From Streptomyces sp. Act143 (GTDB lineage: Bacteria; Actinomycetota; Actinomycetes; Streptomycetales; Streptomycetaceae), in NCBI RefSeq assembly GCF_003143935.1, contig NZ_QFRX01000001.1, positions 6,287,543 through 6,351,542 on the forward strand: a DNA stretch of 64,000 nucleotides. The letters run 5' to 3'. The notes under the pieces were generated by a model. That model was not told the DNA's origin and did no database searches. It saw only the letters and a list, made by a program, of their open reading frames with translations. Positions 42,509 to 51,500 of the stretch are shown here, piece by piece; position 1 is the first letter of the stretch; every line of letters starts with the position of its first letter. A program made the position numbers and the translations under genes.

Positions 42509-44089
42509 TCAGGGAGTTCGCCGGACGGCGCGTCCCGCCAGGACGTCCGTCCGGTGCCCCTCCTCGATGACGAAACGGCCGTCGACCAGGACGTGCGGGA
42601 TGCCGGTCGGCAGGGTGCGGGGCTCGGCGAAGGTCGACCCCGCGGCCACCGTCGCCGGGTCGAACAGCACGAGGTCGGCCTTGTAGCCCTCGCGGACCCG
42701 GCCGCGGTCCGGCAGCCGGAGCCGGGCCGCCGGGCGGCCGGTCAGATGGGCGACGCACTCCTCCAGCGACAGCACCCCCAACTCCCGCACGTACCGGCCG
42801 AGATAGTGCGGGAACGTGCCGTACGCCCGCGGATGCGGTTTCGCGCCCTGGAGGATGCCGTCCGAGCCGCCGGTGTGGACGCGGTGGCGCATGATGTGCC
42901 GGACGTTCTCCTCGTGGCCGACGTGCTGGATGATCGACGGGGCCAGCCGGTCGGCGAGCAGCAGCCGGCGGGCCGTCGCCCAGCCGTCCACACGGCGGCC
43001 GACGTGCTCGGCCAGCGCGGGATCGCCGACCCCCGAGATCTCGATCGTGTCCCACTCCACCGGCACCCCGTGGCAGCCGTCCGAGCCGACGGCCTCCAGC
43101 TGGTGGCGGATGCGCTCGGCGGTGTCGTCGTCCGCCAGCCGCCTGAGGATCTCCTCCGGGCCGCCCTCGCTCGCCCAGCTCGGCAGCAGCGCGGCCAGCG
43201 TCGTGCTCCCCGGGGTGTAGGGGTAGGTGTCGAGGCTGATGTCGGCACCGTCCGCGAGCGCCTTGTCCAGCAGCGCGGTCAGTTCCGGCGCCCGGCCCTC
43301 GTTCACGCCGAAGTTCATGGTGGCGTGGGCGAGATGCAGCGCGCAGCCCGCCTCCCGCGTCAGCGCCACCATCTCCTCGTACGCCGCCAGCGCGCCGGCC
43401 CCGTAGGAGCGGTGGTGCGGGCAGTAGTAGCCGCCGTAGGACGCCACCACCCGGCACAGCTCGGTCAGTTCGGCGTCCCCGGCGTACATGCCGGGTGTGT
43501 AGGTCAGCCCCGACGACATGCCGACCGCGCCCTGCTCCATGCCCTCCGCGACCAGCTGCCGCATCCGGTCCAGCTCGGCCGGGGTCGCCGCGCGGTCCTC
43601 CCAGCCGACGGCGAGCATGCGCACGGTTCCCTGGGGGATCAGATAGGCCGCGTTGACCGCGATCCCCCGGTCGAGCCGGTCCAGGTACTCGCCGACGGTC
43701 CGCCAGCCGAAGTCGATGTCGTCGCCGTACCCGTTCCACCCGGTGATCGCGCGGCGCACCTCGGCGAGCGTGCGGTCGTCGACGGGCGCGTACGACAGCC
43801 CGTCCTGGCCGAGGACTTCGAGGGTGACGCCCTGCGCGGCCTTCGCGCTGTGGTCGGGGTCGCGCAGCAGGGCGAGGTCGCTGTGGGCGTGCATGTCGAT
43901 GAAGCCGGGGGAGAGGACGAGCCCCTCGGCGTCCAGCTCCCGCGTCGCCTTGGGGCGCTGACAGCCCGCGGCGGCCGCCTCCTTGACGATCGAGACGATC
44001 CGGCCGCCGTCGACCACCACGTCCGCGCGGTACGAAGGCTGCCCGGTGCCGTCCACGACGTCCGCGTCCCGGATGACGAGTTCCTCCAC
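42509..44089 (-). CDS. N-acyl-D-amino-acid deacylase
   Basis: A 526-residue amidohydrolase of the D-aminoacylase family. It removes the acyl group from N-acyl-D-amino acids. Zinc-site residues are visible in [12 protein letters not shown] and [10 protein letters not shown], and the family motifs [28 protein letters not shown] and GGSDG are present, with an amidohydrolase beta-sandwich formed from both termini ([11 protein letters not shown]). GTG 44089 was chosen for the AGGAGGTGCGACC site just upstream. It lies 11 bp after the deaminase stop, so the two are one operon that processes N-acyl-D-amino acids and then the free D-amino acid. Confidence 0.9.
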   Translation of the reverse strand: MEELVIRDADVVDGTGQPSYRADVVVDGGRIVSIVKEAAAAGCQRPKATRELDAEGLVLSPGFIDMHAHSDLALLRDPDHSAKAAQGVTLEVLGQDGLSYAPVDDRTLAEVRRAITGWNGYGDDIDFGWRTVGEYLDRLDRGIAVNAAYLIPQGTVRMLAVGWEDRAATPAELDRMRQLVAEGMEQGAVGMSSGLTYTPGMYAGDAELTELCRVVASYGGYYCPHHRSYGAGALAAYEEMVALTREAGCALHLAHATMNFGVNEGRAPELTALLDKALADGADISLDTYPYTPGSTTLAALLPSWASEGGPEEILRRLADDDTAERIRHQLEAVGSDGCHGVPVEWDTIEISGVGDPALAEHVGRRVDGWATARRLLLADRLAPSIIQHVGHEENVRHIMRHRVHTGGSDGILQGAKPHPRAYGTFPHYLGRYVRELGVLSLEECVAHLTGRPAARLRLPDRGRVREGYKADLVLFDPATVAAGSTFAEPRTLPTGIPHVLVDGRFVIEEGHRTDVLAGRAVRRTP

Positions 44090-44100
44090 GGTCGCACCTC

Positions 44101-45384
44101 CTAGAAGAACGTACGGATGTAGTCGACGACCGTGCCGTCCGCCTCGGCCACCGGGATCAGCTGCCACTTGTCGAAGGACGTGCACGGGTGGGACAGCCCC
44201 AGGCCCAGCCAGTCACCGACCGCCAGATCCGCCTCGGGCCCGGTGCGCAGCCAGGCGTGCTGGTCGGACAGCCCGGTGACCTCGATCCCGGTCGCCGGAC
44301 GCTCCAGCCCGTCCCGGCGTACCACCTGGGCGGACGGCAGGTCCAGGTCGTGGGCCGCGTCCCGCTTGCCTGCGTTGACGAAGGCCTGCTCGGCGGAGGG
44401 CCGCGAGACGACCTGCGCCCACAGCCGGAACGCCGGCTCCAGGGCGCCCTCCTGCGGGACCCGGTTGAAGGGGGTGATCCTGCGGTAGTGGCCGTCGTCG
44501 TGCGAGACGTAGGCGCCGGAGCGCAGCAACTTCAGTACGGGGAGGGAGAGTCCGGGAATCCCGCCGAAGACGTCGGCGACCGCGTCGAACCAGGCGCTGC
44601 CGCCCGCGCTGACGACGATCTCCTCCACCCCGGCCCCGGCGAACCGCCCGGCCTTGTCGAAGTCGGCGGCCAGTGCGACGAGCCGCCGCAGCCAGGCGTG
44701 CACCCGCTCGGGATCGGCCCGCGGCACCTCGCCCTCGTACCCGGCGACACCCACGAGCCGCAGGGTCGGGACGGCGGCCACGGCATCGGCGACGGCCGCG
44801 CACTCCGCCTCGGTCCGGACGCCGGTCCGGGCGCCCTCGCCGGCGGCGAGCTCGACGACGACGTCCAGCGGGCGGCCGGTCCCGCGCAGGGCCTCGTCCA
44901 TCAGCTCGACGCCGCGCACGGAGTCGACGTAGCAGATCAGCCGGAAGGCGGGGTCCGCCGCCAGTTCACCGGCGATCCAGCGCAGGGCGGCGGGGTCGGT
45001 CAGTTCGTTCGCGAGGAAGATCCGCTGCACACCGAAGGCCCGGGCGACCCGCACCTGGTGCGGCACGGCGAGGGTGATGCCCCACGCCCCGTGCTCGATC
45101 TGCCGCTGGAAGAGCCGGGGTGCCATGGAGGTCTTGCCGTGCGGGGCGAAGGCGAGGCCGTGGCGGGTCGCGTACGTCTCCATGAGCCGCAGGTTGTGTT
45201 CGAGCCGCTCGGCGGAGAGGGCGAGCACCGGGGTGGTGAAGCCGCCGGTGAAGAGGTTGCGGCGCTGGGCGGCCAGCTCGCCGACGGTCAGGCCGTCGGC
45301 GTCCGGGGGGAGGCCCTTGAAGCGGTGGTCGACGCGTTCCTCCGCGAGGCGGGCGAGGGCTTCGGTGCCGGTGCCGAGGGACAC
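44101..45384 (-). CDS. D-amino-acid deaminase/dehydratase, D-threonine aldolase type
   Basis: A 427-residue fold type III PLP enzyme (alanine-racemase N-terminal domain plus DSD1-type C-terminal domain). The PLP lysine is in [11 protein letters not shown]; the beta-barrel continues through ICYVDSVRG and [16 protein letters not shown]. The C-terminal metal-binding motif is [11 protein letters not shown], which corresponds to the His-x-Cys zinc site of D-serine dehydratases and D-threonine aldolases. It likely deaminates D-serine-like amino acids to 2-oxo acids through an enamine. It heads the leftward operon, and a candidate IclR operator lies just upstream. Confidence 0.85.
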   Translation of the reverse strand: MSLGTGTEALARLAEERVDHRFKGLPPDADGLTVGELAAQRRNLFTGGFTTPVLALSAERLEHNLRLMETYATRHGLAFAPHGKTSMAPRLFQRQIEHGAWGITLAVPHQVRVARAFGVQRIFLANELTDPAALRWIAGELAADPAFRLICYVDSVRGVELMDEALRGTGRPLDVVVELAAGEGARTGVRTEAECAAVADAVAAVPTLRLVGVAGYEGEVPRADPERVHAWLRRLVALAADFDKAGRFAGAGVEEIVVSAGGSAWFDAVADVFGGIPGLSLPVLKLLRSGAYVSHDDGHYRRITPFNRVPQEGALEPAFRLWAQVVSRPSAEQAFVNAGKRDAAHDLDLPSAQVVRRDGLERPATGIEVTGLSDQHAWLRTGPEADLAVGDWLGLGLSHPCTSFDKWQLIPVAEADGTVVDYIRTFF

Positions 45385-45405
45385 AGGGCCTCCCTGATCA
45401 GGTCG

Positions 45406-45431
45406 GTTGCATGGTGTGCAACGTCCATTGC
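45406..45431. promoter_or_regulatory. IclR-type operator in the divergent gap
   Basis: GTTGCA-N5-TGCAAC (45406-45422) is a perfect inverted repeat, and its right half is shared with a second, GCAA-N6-TTGC (45418-45431), giving three phased half-sites. It lies between the divergent D-amino-acid deaminase and PfkB genes. The IclR regulator encoded nearby is the obvious candidate to bind it. Confidence 0.55.
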
Positions 45432-45519
45432 GTATGTCGCTTGTCGCTGTCTAACATCCAGGCCAACGCCGGGTCAATGGAGCCGCCCGGACCCGGGACG
45501 ACGAGGAGCTACGACCATC

Positions 45520-46746
45520 GTGAACACCTCCGACGTCGCCGATGTCGTCTCGCTCGGCGAGTCCATGGTCACCTTCCTGCCCACCCGCCCGGGCCGCCTC
45601 GCCGACGTACCGTCCTTCGACCGGGCGATCGGCGGCGCGGAGTCCAACGTGGCGTGCGGGCTGGCCGCCGCCGGCCATGCGGTGCGGTGGGTCAGCCGGG
45701 TCGGCGCGGACGGGTTCGGGGATCACCTGGTCGAGACGATCGGGTCGTACGGCGTGGACGTGAGCGGCGTGCGCCGCGATGCGGTGCGGCCGACGGGGGT
45801 GTACTTCCGTACGGCGGGGGAGCGGGGGACGGCCGCGCACGAGGTCGCCTACTACCGGGCGGGGTCGGCGGCGTCGGCGATGGCGGTGGGCAATGTCGAG
45901 GTCGGGGCGGGACGGGTGCTGCACCTGTCCGGGATCACGGCGGCGCTGTCCGACAGCTGCCTGGCGCTGATGCGTTCCCTGACGGCGCGCCGTGCGGGCC
46001 GGCCCCTGGTCTCCTTCGACGTGAACCATCGCGCGGGGCTGTGGCGCGACGCCGACGGGCCCCGGGTGCTGCTGGAGCTGGCGCGGGGGGCGGACGTGGT
46101 GTTCGTGGGGGAGGACGAGGCGGAGGAGGTGTGGGGAGTCGCGGGCGGACCGGAGGCGGTGCGTGAACTGCTGCCGGAGCCGGCGGTGCTGGTGGTGAAG
46201 CAGGGCGCGGCGGGGGCTGCCGCGTTCGTGTCGGCTGCGGGCGAGCGGGGGCCGGTCGCGCAGTTCCCCGCGCCCCCGGGTCCGTTCGACCGCGGGCAGC
46301 GGTGCCGCGCGGCGGGGTGCGCTCAGCAGTCGCATCCGGCCGTCTGCCCCGGCTGCGGGCAGTCGTGCCGCTCGGGCGGCACGAGTGGGCGCAGCGGCAC
46401 CCCGCACGCGCGGGCGAGCGAAACCCACCCCCGGCCCGCCCCCACCCACCGCACCTTCGAACCCGCCCCCACCGTCGACGTCGTCTCCACCACCGGCGCC
46501 GGTGACGCCTTCGCCGCCGGGTTCCTCTCCGGCACCCTCCGGGGCCTCTGCGTGCGGGACCGGCTGAGGCACGGCCACCTCTGGGCCGCCGCCACCCTCA
46601 CCACCCCCGGCGACCTCGCGGCACCCCCCGCCCGCGCACACGCCGACCGCCTCGTCGCCCTCGACGACCACGCCTGGGAGAGACTTCGACTCGGCCCCGG
46701 CTGGACCCGAGCCGAGCAGGCCCCGGAGGAGGTACGCACCCCATGA
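45520..46746 (+). CDS. PfkB-family sugar kinase carrying an in-frame repeat insertion
   Basis: A 408-residue kinase resembling 2-keto-3-deoxygluconate kinases, which are normally about 300-320 residues. The N-terminal motif is VSLGESMVTFLPTRPG…GGAESNVACGLAAAG, and the catalytic GAGD is at residues 326-329 (VVSTTGAGDAFAAGF). Between about residues 245 and 310 lies an extra segment rich in Cys, Pro, Gly, Arg and His (QRCRAAGC, CPGCGQSCRSGG) that matches the translation of a dispersed non-coding Streptomyces repeat. The frame stays open, so activity could survive as a surface loop, but this is unknown. Start GTG 45520 has GAGGAG upstream; its stop overlaps the IclR gene. Confidence 0.82.
   Translation: MNTSDVADVVSLGESMVTFLPTRPGRLADVPSFDRAIGGAESNVACGLAAAGHAVRWVSRVGADGFGDHLVETIGSYGVDVSGVRRDAVRPTGVYFRTAGERGTAAHEVAYYRAGSAASAMAVGNVEVGAGRVLHLSGITAALSDSCLALMRSLTARRAGRPLVSFDVNHRAGLWRDADGPRVLLELARGADVVFVGEDEAEEVWGVAGGPEAVRELLPEPAVLVVKQGAAGAAAFVSAAGERGPVAQFPAPPGPFDRGQRCRAAGCAQQSHPAVCPGCGQSCRSGGTSGRSGTPHARASETHPRPAPTHRTFEPAPTVDVVSTTGAGDAFAAGFLSGTLRGLCVRDRLRHGHLWAAATLTTPGDLAAPPARAHADRLVALDDHAWERLRLGPGWTRAEQAPEEVRTP
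46254..46440 (+). repeat. Dispersed Streptomyces repeat inside the PfkB gene
   Basis: It begins with GGTCGCGCAGTTCCCCGCGC (46254-46273), the same core found in non-coding DNA at 22390 and 837, and continues with blocks typical of this family (GCAGTCGTGCCGCTCGGGCG, GGTGCGC, GTGGGCGCAGCGGCACCCC). Its length is compatible with an in-frame extension of about 62 codons. Confidence 0.65.
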
Positions 46747-47504
46747 GTCAGACCGTCGACCGCGCGCTCAGCATCCTGCCGCTGCTCGCGGAAGGCCCCG
46801 CCGACCTCGGACAGGTCGCCGACCGCCTCGGCGTCCACAAGTCGACGGCGCTCCGCCTCCTCCGCACGCTCCACGAACACGGCATGGTCTACCGCCAGTC
46901 CGACCAGCGCTACCGCCTCGGCGCCCGCCTCATCGCCCTCGCCCAGGAGGCGATGGAGAACCTCGACATCCGCGAGATCGCCCACCCCCACCTCGTACGC
47001 CTCAACGAACAGGTCGGCCACACCGTCCACCTCGCCGTCTACGAGGAGGAGGACGTCCTCTACATCGACAAGGTCGAGAGCCGCTACCCGGTACGGATGT
47101 ACTCCCGGATCGGGAAGCCGGTGGCGATCACCGTCGCCGCCGTCGCCAAACTCCTCCTCGCCGACCTGCCGGAGGCCGAGCGCCGCGCCCTCGCCGAGAA
47201 GCTCGACTACCCCCTGTACACGGCCCGTTCGACCCCCAACGCCCCGGCCTTCCTCAAGGAGCTGGAGCGGGTGCGCGAACAGGGCTGGGCCACCGACCTC
47301 GGTGGCCACGAGGAGTCCATCAACTGCGTCGCCGCGCCGATCCGCGGTGTCGACGGCCGCGTCGTCGCCGCGATGTCGGTCTCCGCGCCGAACGTCGTCG
47401 TCACCGCCGACGAACTCCTCACCCTGCTCCCGCTCGTGCGCCGCACGGCCGACGCCATCAGCGGCGAGTACTCGGGCAGGACCGCACCCAACGACCCCGC
47501 ATGA
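46743..47504 (+). CDS. IclR-family transcriptional regulator
   Basis: A 253-residue regulator. The N-terminal winged helix (ALSILPLLAEGPADLGQVADRLGVHKSTALRLLRTLHEHGMV) is followed by the effector-binding domain (REIAHPHLVRLNEQVGHTVHLAVYEEEDVLYIDKVES … GWATDLGGHEESINCVAAPIRGVDGRVVAAMSVSAP). It is coupled to the PfkB gene (ATGA) and followed by RidA and GntP. It likely controls both the rightward and the divergent leftward operons through the inverted repeat at 45406-45431, responding to a D-amino acid or its oxo-acid product. Confidence 0.9.
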   Translation: MSQTVDRALSILPLLAEGPADLGQVADRLGVHKSTALRLLRTLHEHGMVYRQSDQRYRLGARLIALAQEAMENLDIREIAHPHLVRLNEQVGHTVHLAVYEEEDVLYIDKVESRYPVRMYSRIGKPVAITVAAVAKLLLADLPEAERRALAEKLDYPLYTARSTPNAPAFLKELERVREQGWATDLGGHEESINCVAAPIRGVDGRVVAAMSVSAPNVVVTADELLTLLPLVRRTADAISGEYSGRTAPNDPA

Positions 47505-47514
47505 AGGACCTCGT

Positions 47515-47925
47515 ATGACGGACAAGACCGCCCTCACCCCCAGGACCCACACCACCCCGCCCGCGAAGTTCTCGCACGGAGTGAAGAAGGGCAACATCCT
47601 CCAGGTCGCCGGTCAGGTCGGCTTCCTCCCGGCGGAGGAGGGGCAGCCCCCGACACCCGCCGGGCCCACCCTGCGTGAGCAGACCCTCCAGACCCTCGCC
47701 AACGTCAAGGCGATCCTGGAGGAGGGCGGCGCCTCCTGGGACGACGTGATGATGATCCGCGTCTACCTCACGGACGTCGACCACTTCGCCGAGATGAACG
47801 ACCTCTACAACACCTACTTCGAGGAGCAGGGGCTCACCCAGCCCCCTGCCGCCCGTACGACCGTCTACGTCGGTCTCCCCGCCGGTCTCCTCATCGAGAT
47901 CGACGCGCTCGCCGTGCTCGGCTGA
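47515..47925 (+). CDS. RidA-family enamine/imine deaminase
   Basis: A 136-residue protein of the RidA/YjgF family. KFSHGVKKGNILQVAGQVGF and the C-terminal PPAARTTVYVGLPAGLLIEIDALAVL contain the conserved arginine that binds the substrate carboxylate. RidA hydrolyses reactive enamines such as 2-aminoacrylate released by PLP amino-acid dehydratases. Its presence beside a D-serine-type deaminase therefore makes direct metabolic sense. ATG 47515 follows AAGGA. Probably a homotrimer in the cytoplasm. Confidence 0.9.
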   Translation: MTDKTALTPRTHTTPPAKFSHGVKKGNILQVAGQVGFLPAEEGQPPTPAGPTLREQTLQTLANVKAILEEGGASWDDVMMIRVYLTDVDHFAEMNDLYNTYFEEQGLTQPPAARTTVYVGLPAGLLIEIDALAVLG

Positions 47926-47954
47926 CACCCTCGCAACCTCCCGCACGCCGTTCA

Positions 47955-47984
47955 CGGCACGGCACCCCACCGGGTGCCGTGCCG
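47955..47984 (+). terminator. Perfect 13-bp hairpin between ridA-like and permease genes
   Basis: Arms 47955-47967 and 47972-47984 pair perfectly around a 4-nt loop, 30 bp after the RidA stop. It may fully terminate the transcript or attenuate read-through into the GntP gene. No U-tract follows. Confidence 0.75.
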
Positions 47985-48031
47985 CGATCCCCCCTGCCCG
48001 AAAGCTGCATGTACTTACCCAGAGGACCCCC

Positions 48032-49513
48032 ATGTCCCATCCGCTCGCCGCGACCGCCCCCGTCACAGCCCCACCCCACACCGGCGGTCTGCTCCTCCTC
48101 GTCGACGGCACCGCAGGACTCCTGACCGTCGCCGCCATCGGCATCGCGCTGCTGCTCTTCCTGATCATCAAGGTCAGACTCCAGCCCTTCGTCGCCCTCC
48201 TCGCGGTCTCCATAGCCGTCGGCCTGCTCGCCGGCCTGTCGGTCACCGAACTCTTCGGCACGGTCCAGCGGTCCGACGCCGTCTCCACCATCGAGTCCGG
48301 CATGGGCGGCATCCTCGGCCACGTCGCGATCATCATCGGCCTCGGCACGATGCTCGGCGCGATCCTCGAAGTCAGCGGCGGGGCCGAGGTGCTGGCGTCC
48401 CGGCTCCTCAGCCTCTTCGGCGAGAAGCGGGCGCCCCTCGCCATGGGCCTCACCGGCCTGATCTTCGGCATCCCGGTCTTCTTCGACGTCGGCATCTTCG
48501 TGCTCGCCCCGATCGTGTACGCGGCGGCCAAACGCAGCGGCAAGTCGATCCTGCTGTACTGCCTGCCGCTGCTCGCGGGGCTGTCGATGACCCACGCCTT
48601 CCTGCCCCCGCACCCGGGTCCGGTGGCCGCGGCCGGCCTCCTGCACGTGGACCTCGGCTGGGTCATCCTCATGGGCGTCGTCTGCGGCATCCCGGCGGTG
48701 CTGGCGGCGTGGGCGTTCTCGGCGTGGATCGGCCGCCGCATCTTCGTGGCCGTACCGCAGGACATGGTCGAGGCGGCGGCGGAGGCGAAGCTGGCCGTCA
48801 TCGAGGAGCAGCGGGCCTCGGGCGTCGAGCCCCGGGAGAAGCCGGTCCCGCTCGGCACGGTCCTCGCCATCATCGGCACCCCGCTGGTGCTGATCCTCGC
48901 CGCGACCTTCTCCTCGATCGCCTTCGACCCCTCCACCGCCCGCTCGGTCGTCGAGTTCTTCGGCAGCCCCTTCGTCGCCCTGACGATCGCCCTGTTCCTC
49001 GCGTACTACTTCCTCGGCATCCGCCGCGGCTGGTCCCGCAAGTCCCTGGAGACGGTTTCGACGGCGTCGCTGAAGCCGGTCGGCAACATCCTCCTGGTCG
49101 TCGGCGCGGGCGGGGTCTTCGGCGCCGTCCTCAAGGGCAGCGGCGTCGCCCAGGCGCTGTCCGACACCTTCAACGACGTCGGCCTCCCGGTCATCGTCCT
49201 CGCCTACCTGATCTCGGTGGTCCTCCGGGTCGCCCAGGGCTCGGCCACGGTCGCCATCGTGACCACGGCCGGCATCGTGGCACCCCTGCTCGCCGAGGGC
49301 GACCACTCCCAGGCCTTCGTCGCCCTTGTCATCATGGCCGTCTCGGCCGGCTCCATCTTCGCCTCGCACGTGAACGACGGCGGCTTCTGGATGGTGGCCA
49401 AGTACTTCGGCATCAGCGAACGCGACACCCTGAAGACGTGGACCGTGCTGGAGACGGTGCTGTCGGTGGCGGGCTTCGTGGTGGCGGCCGTGCTGAGCCT
49501 CTTCGTGTCCTGA
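48032..49513 (+). CDS. GntP-family permease (gluconate / D-serine type)
   Basis: A 493-residue integral membrane transporter with about 12-14 helices. GntP family features are seen in VSIAVGLLAGLSVTELFG, ESGMGGILGHVAIIIGLGTMLGAILEVSGGA, GIPVFFDVGIFVLAPIVYA, LSMTHAFLPPHPGPVAAAGLLH and GSATVAIVTTAGIVAPLL. The family includes gluconate transporters and DsdX, a D-serine transporter. Because the cluster carries D-amino-acid enzymes, D-serine or a related compound is the likelier substrate, though the PfkB kinase could argue for a sugar acid. It ends with a strong terminator. Confidence 0.9.
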   Translation: MSHPLAATAPVTAPPHTGGLLLLVDGTAGLLTVAAIGIALLLFLIIKVRLQPFVALLAVSIAVGLLAGLSVTELFGTVQRSDAVSTIESGMGGILGHVAIIIGLGTMLGAILEVSGGAEVLASRLLSLFGEKRAPLAMGLTGLIFGIPVFFDVGIFVLAPIVYAAAKRSGKSILLYCLPLLAGLSMTHAFLPPHPGPVAAAGLLHVDLGWVILMGVVCGIPAVLAAWAFSAWIGRRIFVAVPQDMVEAAAEAKLAVIEEQRASGVEPREKPVPLGTVLAIIGTPLVLILAATFSSIAFDPSTARSVVEFFGSPFVALTIALFLAYYFLGIRRGWSRKSLETVSTASLKPVGNILLVVGAGGVFGAVLKGSGVAQALSDTFNDVGLPVIVLAYLISVVLRVAQGSATVAIVTTAGIVAPLLAEGDHSQAFVALVIMAVSAGSIFASHVNDGGFWMVAKYFGISERDTLKTWTVLETVLSVAGFVVAAVLSLFVS

Positions 49514-49571
49514 CTCCCCCCGAACCACACCCCGAACTCCACCCCGAACTCCCCTACCCACGACCTGACTT

Positions 49572-49604
49572 CGCCCCGGTCGCGCCCAGTTCGCGACCGG
49601 GGCG
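49572..49604 (+). terminator. Terminator after the GntP gene
   Basis: Thirteen-base arms (49572-49584 and 49592-49604) pair perfectly around a 7-nt loop. It closes the catabolic cluster and lies 54 bp before the macro-domain gene start. Confidence 0.75.
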
Positions 49605-49657
49605 TGCGCTGGAATGGTTGTACGGAGCGGGCTTGTGAGGGTCGCGACGGCGGTGCG

Positions 49658-50821
49658 ATGCTGATCGTCATGCCGCCGTCGCCTCACGTGCCCGATCACG
49701 GAGCGGTACTCGCGGAGGTGCGGAAGGTGCGGCGGGCCGGAGTCGTCAGGCTGCGCGCACTCGACGTACCGGCACTCACCGGAGCCGCCCGTGAACTCCC
49801 GCGGGGAGACGGCGAGTCGCCAGGGGGGCCGGTGGAGAAGGTATTACGGCTCGCCGTCTCCAGGATGGGCGGCGGCACCCTGCAGACCGCCGCCGAGTAC
49901 AGCCTCGGCCTCGCCCAGGGCACCCGCGACTGGCCGGCCGCCGACCGGCGCCGGCGGGCCGCCCAGGTGTACGGGGTGAGCGTCGAGCGGTTCCGCAAGC
50001 ACCACGAGCTCATGGTCCTCGGGCAGGTCGCCGAACAGGTCGTCCAGCTCGTCGCCCAGGGGGTGCCCCGGAGGGGAGCGCCCGTACCGCCGTACGCCCC
50101 GTCGCCCGACCGCATGCCCGCCGCCCACCGCACCCTGCGCCTGCACATCGACCGCCGTACCCGTACCGTCCCCGTCACCCTGCACGTGCACTCCGTCGAC
50201 CTGCTGCGCGACATCGACGTCGTCGTCTCGCCGTCGAACACCTACTTCGCGCTGCCCGCGCCCTACAAGTCGTCCGTCTCCGCCACGCTGCGCCGCGCGG
50301 GCGCGCACCGGGACCCCGTCGGGGGACTCGTCGAAGACAGGATCGACGACGAGTTACGGGGCTGGACCGCCCGGCACGGGGCTCCCGGCCGGGCGGCACA
50401 GCCCGGCACGGTCGCCGTCACCTCCGCGGGCGCGCTGGAGGGGCAGGGAATCCGCCGGATCTACCACGTCGCCGTGGCCGTACCCCGCCCGGAGACCAAC
50501 GACTACGACGTCCAGCCCGCCGACATCACCCGAGGCGTCGCGCGGGTCTTCGCGCTGCTCGCCGAGGAGGCCGGCGCCCACGACCCGCCGCTGCGCTCGG
50601 TCTGCCTGCCCCTGCTCGGCGCCGGCCGCGGCGGGCTCCCGCCGCTGGAGAGCTTCGGCGCGCTGTGGGCCGCCGTCGAGGCCGAACTGGCGCGCGGCGC
50701 CGACTGGGACATCCACTTCGTCGTACGCCGGCACGCCCGCGCCGACCTGCTGGAACGCCTGCTGGGACGGTTGCGGGCCCCCGAGGCGACCGGGCCGAGC
50801 CCCACGGAGGACGACCGATGA
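49658..50821 (+). CDS. Macro-domain protein linked to a RES toxin pair
   Basis: About 387 residues from ATG 49658 (ATG 49670 is an alternative; neither has a strong ribosome site). Residues ~15-135 form a helical domain (KVLRLAVSRMGGGTLQTAAEYSLGLAQGTRDWPAADRRRRAAQVYGVSVERFRKHHE) that I do not recognise from a named family. Residues ~172-370 look like a macro domain: DIDVVVSPSNTYFALP (ligand loop 1), PGTVAVTSAGALEGQGIRRIYHVAV, and LPLLGAGRGGLPP (diphosphate loop). Macro domains bind or hydrolyse ADP-ribose and its conjugates. The stop overlaps the antitoxin-like gene start, so it belongs to the toxin operon; it may read or reverse RES-generated ADP-ribosylation. Confidence 0.75.
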   Translation: MLIVMPPSPHVPDHGAVLAEVRKVRRAGVVRLRALDVPALTGAARELPRGDGESPGGPVEKVLRLAVSRMGGGTLQTAAEYSLGLAQGTRDWPAADRRRRAAQVYGVSVERFRKHHELMVLGQVAEQVVQLVAQGVPRRGAPVPPYAPSPDRMPAAHRTLRLHIDRRTRTVPVTLHVHSVDLLRDIDVVVSPSNTYFALPAPYKSSVSATLRRAGAHRDPVGGLVEDRIDDELRGWTARHGAPGRAAQPGTVAVTSAGALEGQGIRRIYHVAVAVPRPETNDYDVQPADITRGVARVFALLAEEAGAHDPPLRSVCLPLLGAGRGGLPPLESFGALWAAVEAELARGADWDIHFVVRRHARADLLERLLGRLRAPEATGPSPTEDDR

Positions 50822-51495
50822 GCGTGCCCGACGACCCCTACGTCGTCCTCGCCGCCGCGGCGGCCCGCTGGGACCGGGTGGCCGGACGCCTCGGCACCGA
50901 GGAGCGGGAGCGGCTGACCGGGCTGGTCGCCGTCGTCAGGGACCGGGAACGCGACGAGCGCCTGCGGTACGCCGCCGCCCGGCAGGCCGCCGACCTGCTG
51001 GCGGAGTGGCTGCCGGACGAGTTCGGGGCGGACACCGGGGCCCGGTTCACCGGGACCCCGGCGGCGGGCGGCGGCCGGCCGACCGTGCAGGGTTTCGCCG
51101 CCGAGGACCTCGCCGTCCTGCTCATCGACGGGCACCGCATGGTCGGGCCGGTCCTCGGGCCGGTGCGCGAACGGCTGCTCGCCGAGCCCGCGTTGGACGC
51201 CGAGACGCTGCTCCGGCGCGGCGGCGCCCCCTTCGCGCCCGAACTGATCCGGCTGCCCGGCGTCGGCGGACGGCTGCGCCTCCCGCGGTTCCAGTTCTCC
51301 GAGGACACCCTGCCCTGGCTGGTCGTCCTGGAGGTCAACGCCCTGCTGGCCGCCGACCGCGACCCGTGGGGCGCCGCCGACTGGTGGCTGTCCGCCAACG
51401 CCTGGCTCGGCACCAGCCCGGCGAGCCTGCTGGGCACCGGCCGCGACCGCCAACTCGTCGACACCGCGAGGTTTCTGATGGAGAGCGGGGAATGA
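50818..51495 (+). CDS. DUF2384 (MbcA/ParS-like) antitoxin candidate
   Basis: A 225-residue protein. Most is helical and unfamiliar (DDPYVVLAAAAARWDRVAGRLGTEERERLTGLVAVVRD…). The C-terminal ~45 residues (DPWGAADWWLSANAWLGTSPASLLGTGRDRQLVDTARFL) match the Xre/MbcA/ParS toxin-binding domain, which inserts into the RES toxin active site. It is much longer than typical Xre-RES antitoxins and has no obvious N-terminal helix-turn-helix, so autoregulation may be lost or assigned to another part. It overlaps the macro gene by 4 bp and precedes the RES gene by 62 bp. Confidence 0.8.
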   Translation: MSVPDDPYVVLAAAAARWDRVAGRLGTEERERLTGLVAVVRDRERDERLRYAAARQAADLLAEWLPDEFGADTGARFTGTPAAGGGRPTVQGFAAEDLAVLLIDGHRMVGPVLGPVRERLLAEPALDAETLLRRGGAPFAPELIRLPGVGGRLRLPRFQFSEDTLPWLVVLEVNALLAADRDPWGAADWWLSANAWLGTSPASLLGTGRDRQLVDTARFLMESGE

Positions 51496-51500
51496 AGGGT

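Noticed and set aside
46254-46440. Frameshift or pseudogene in the PfkB kinase
   Set aside because: The frame remains open through the repeat and the downstream GAGD motif is in the same frame, so it is an insertion rather than a break.
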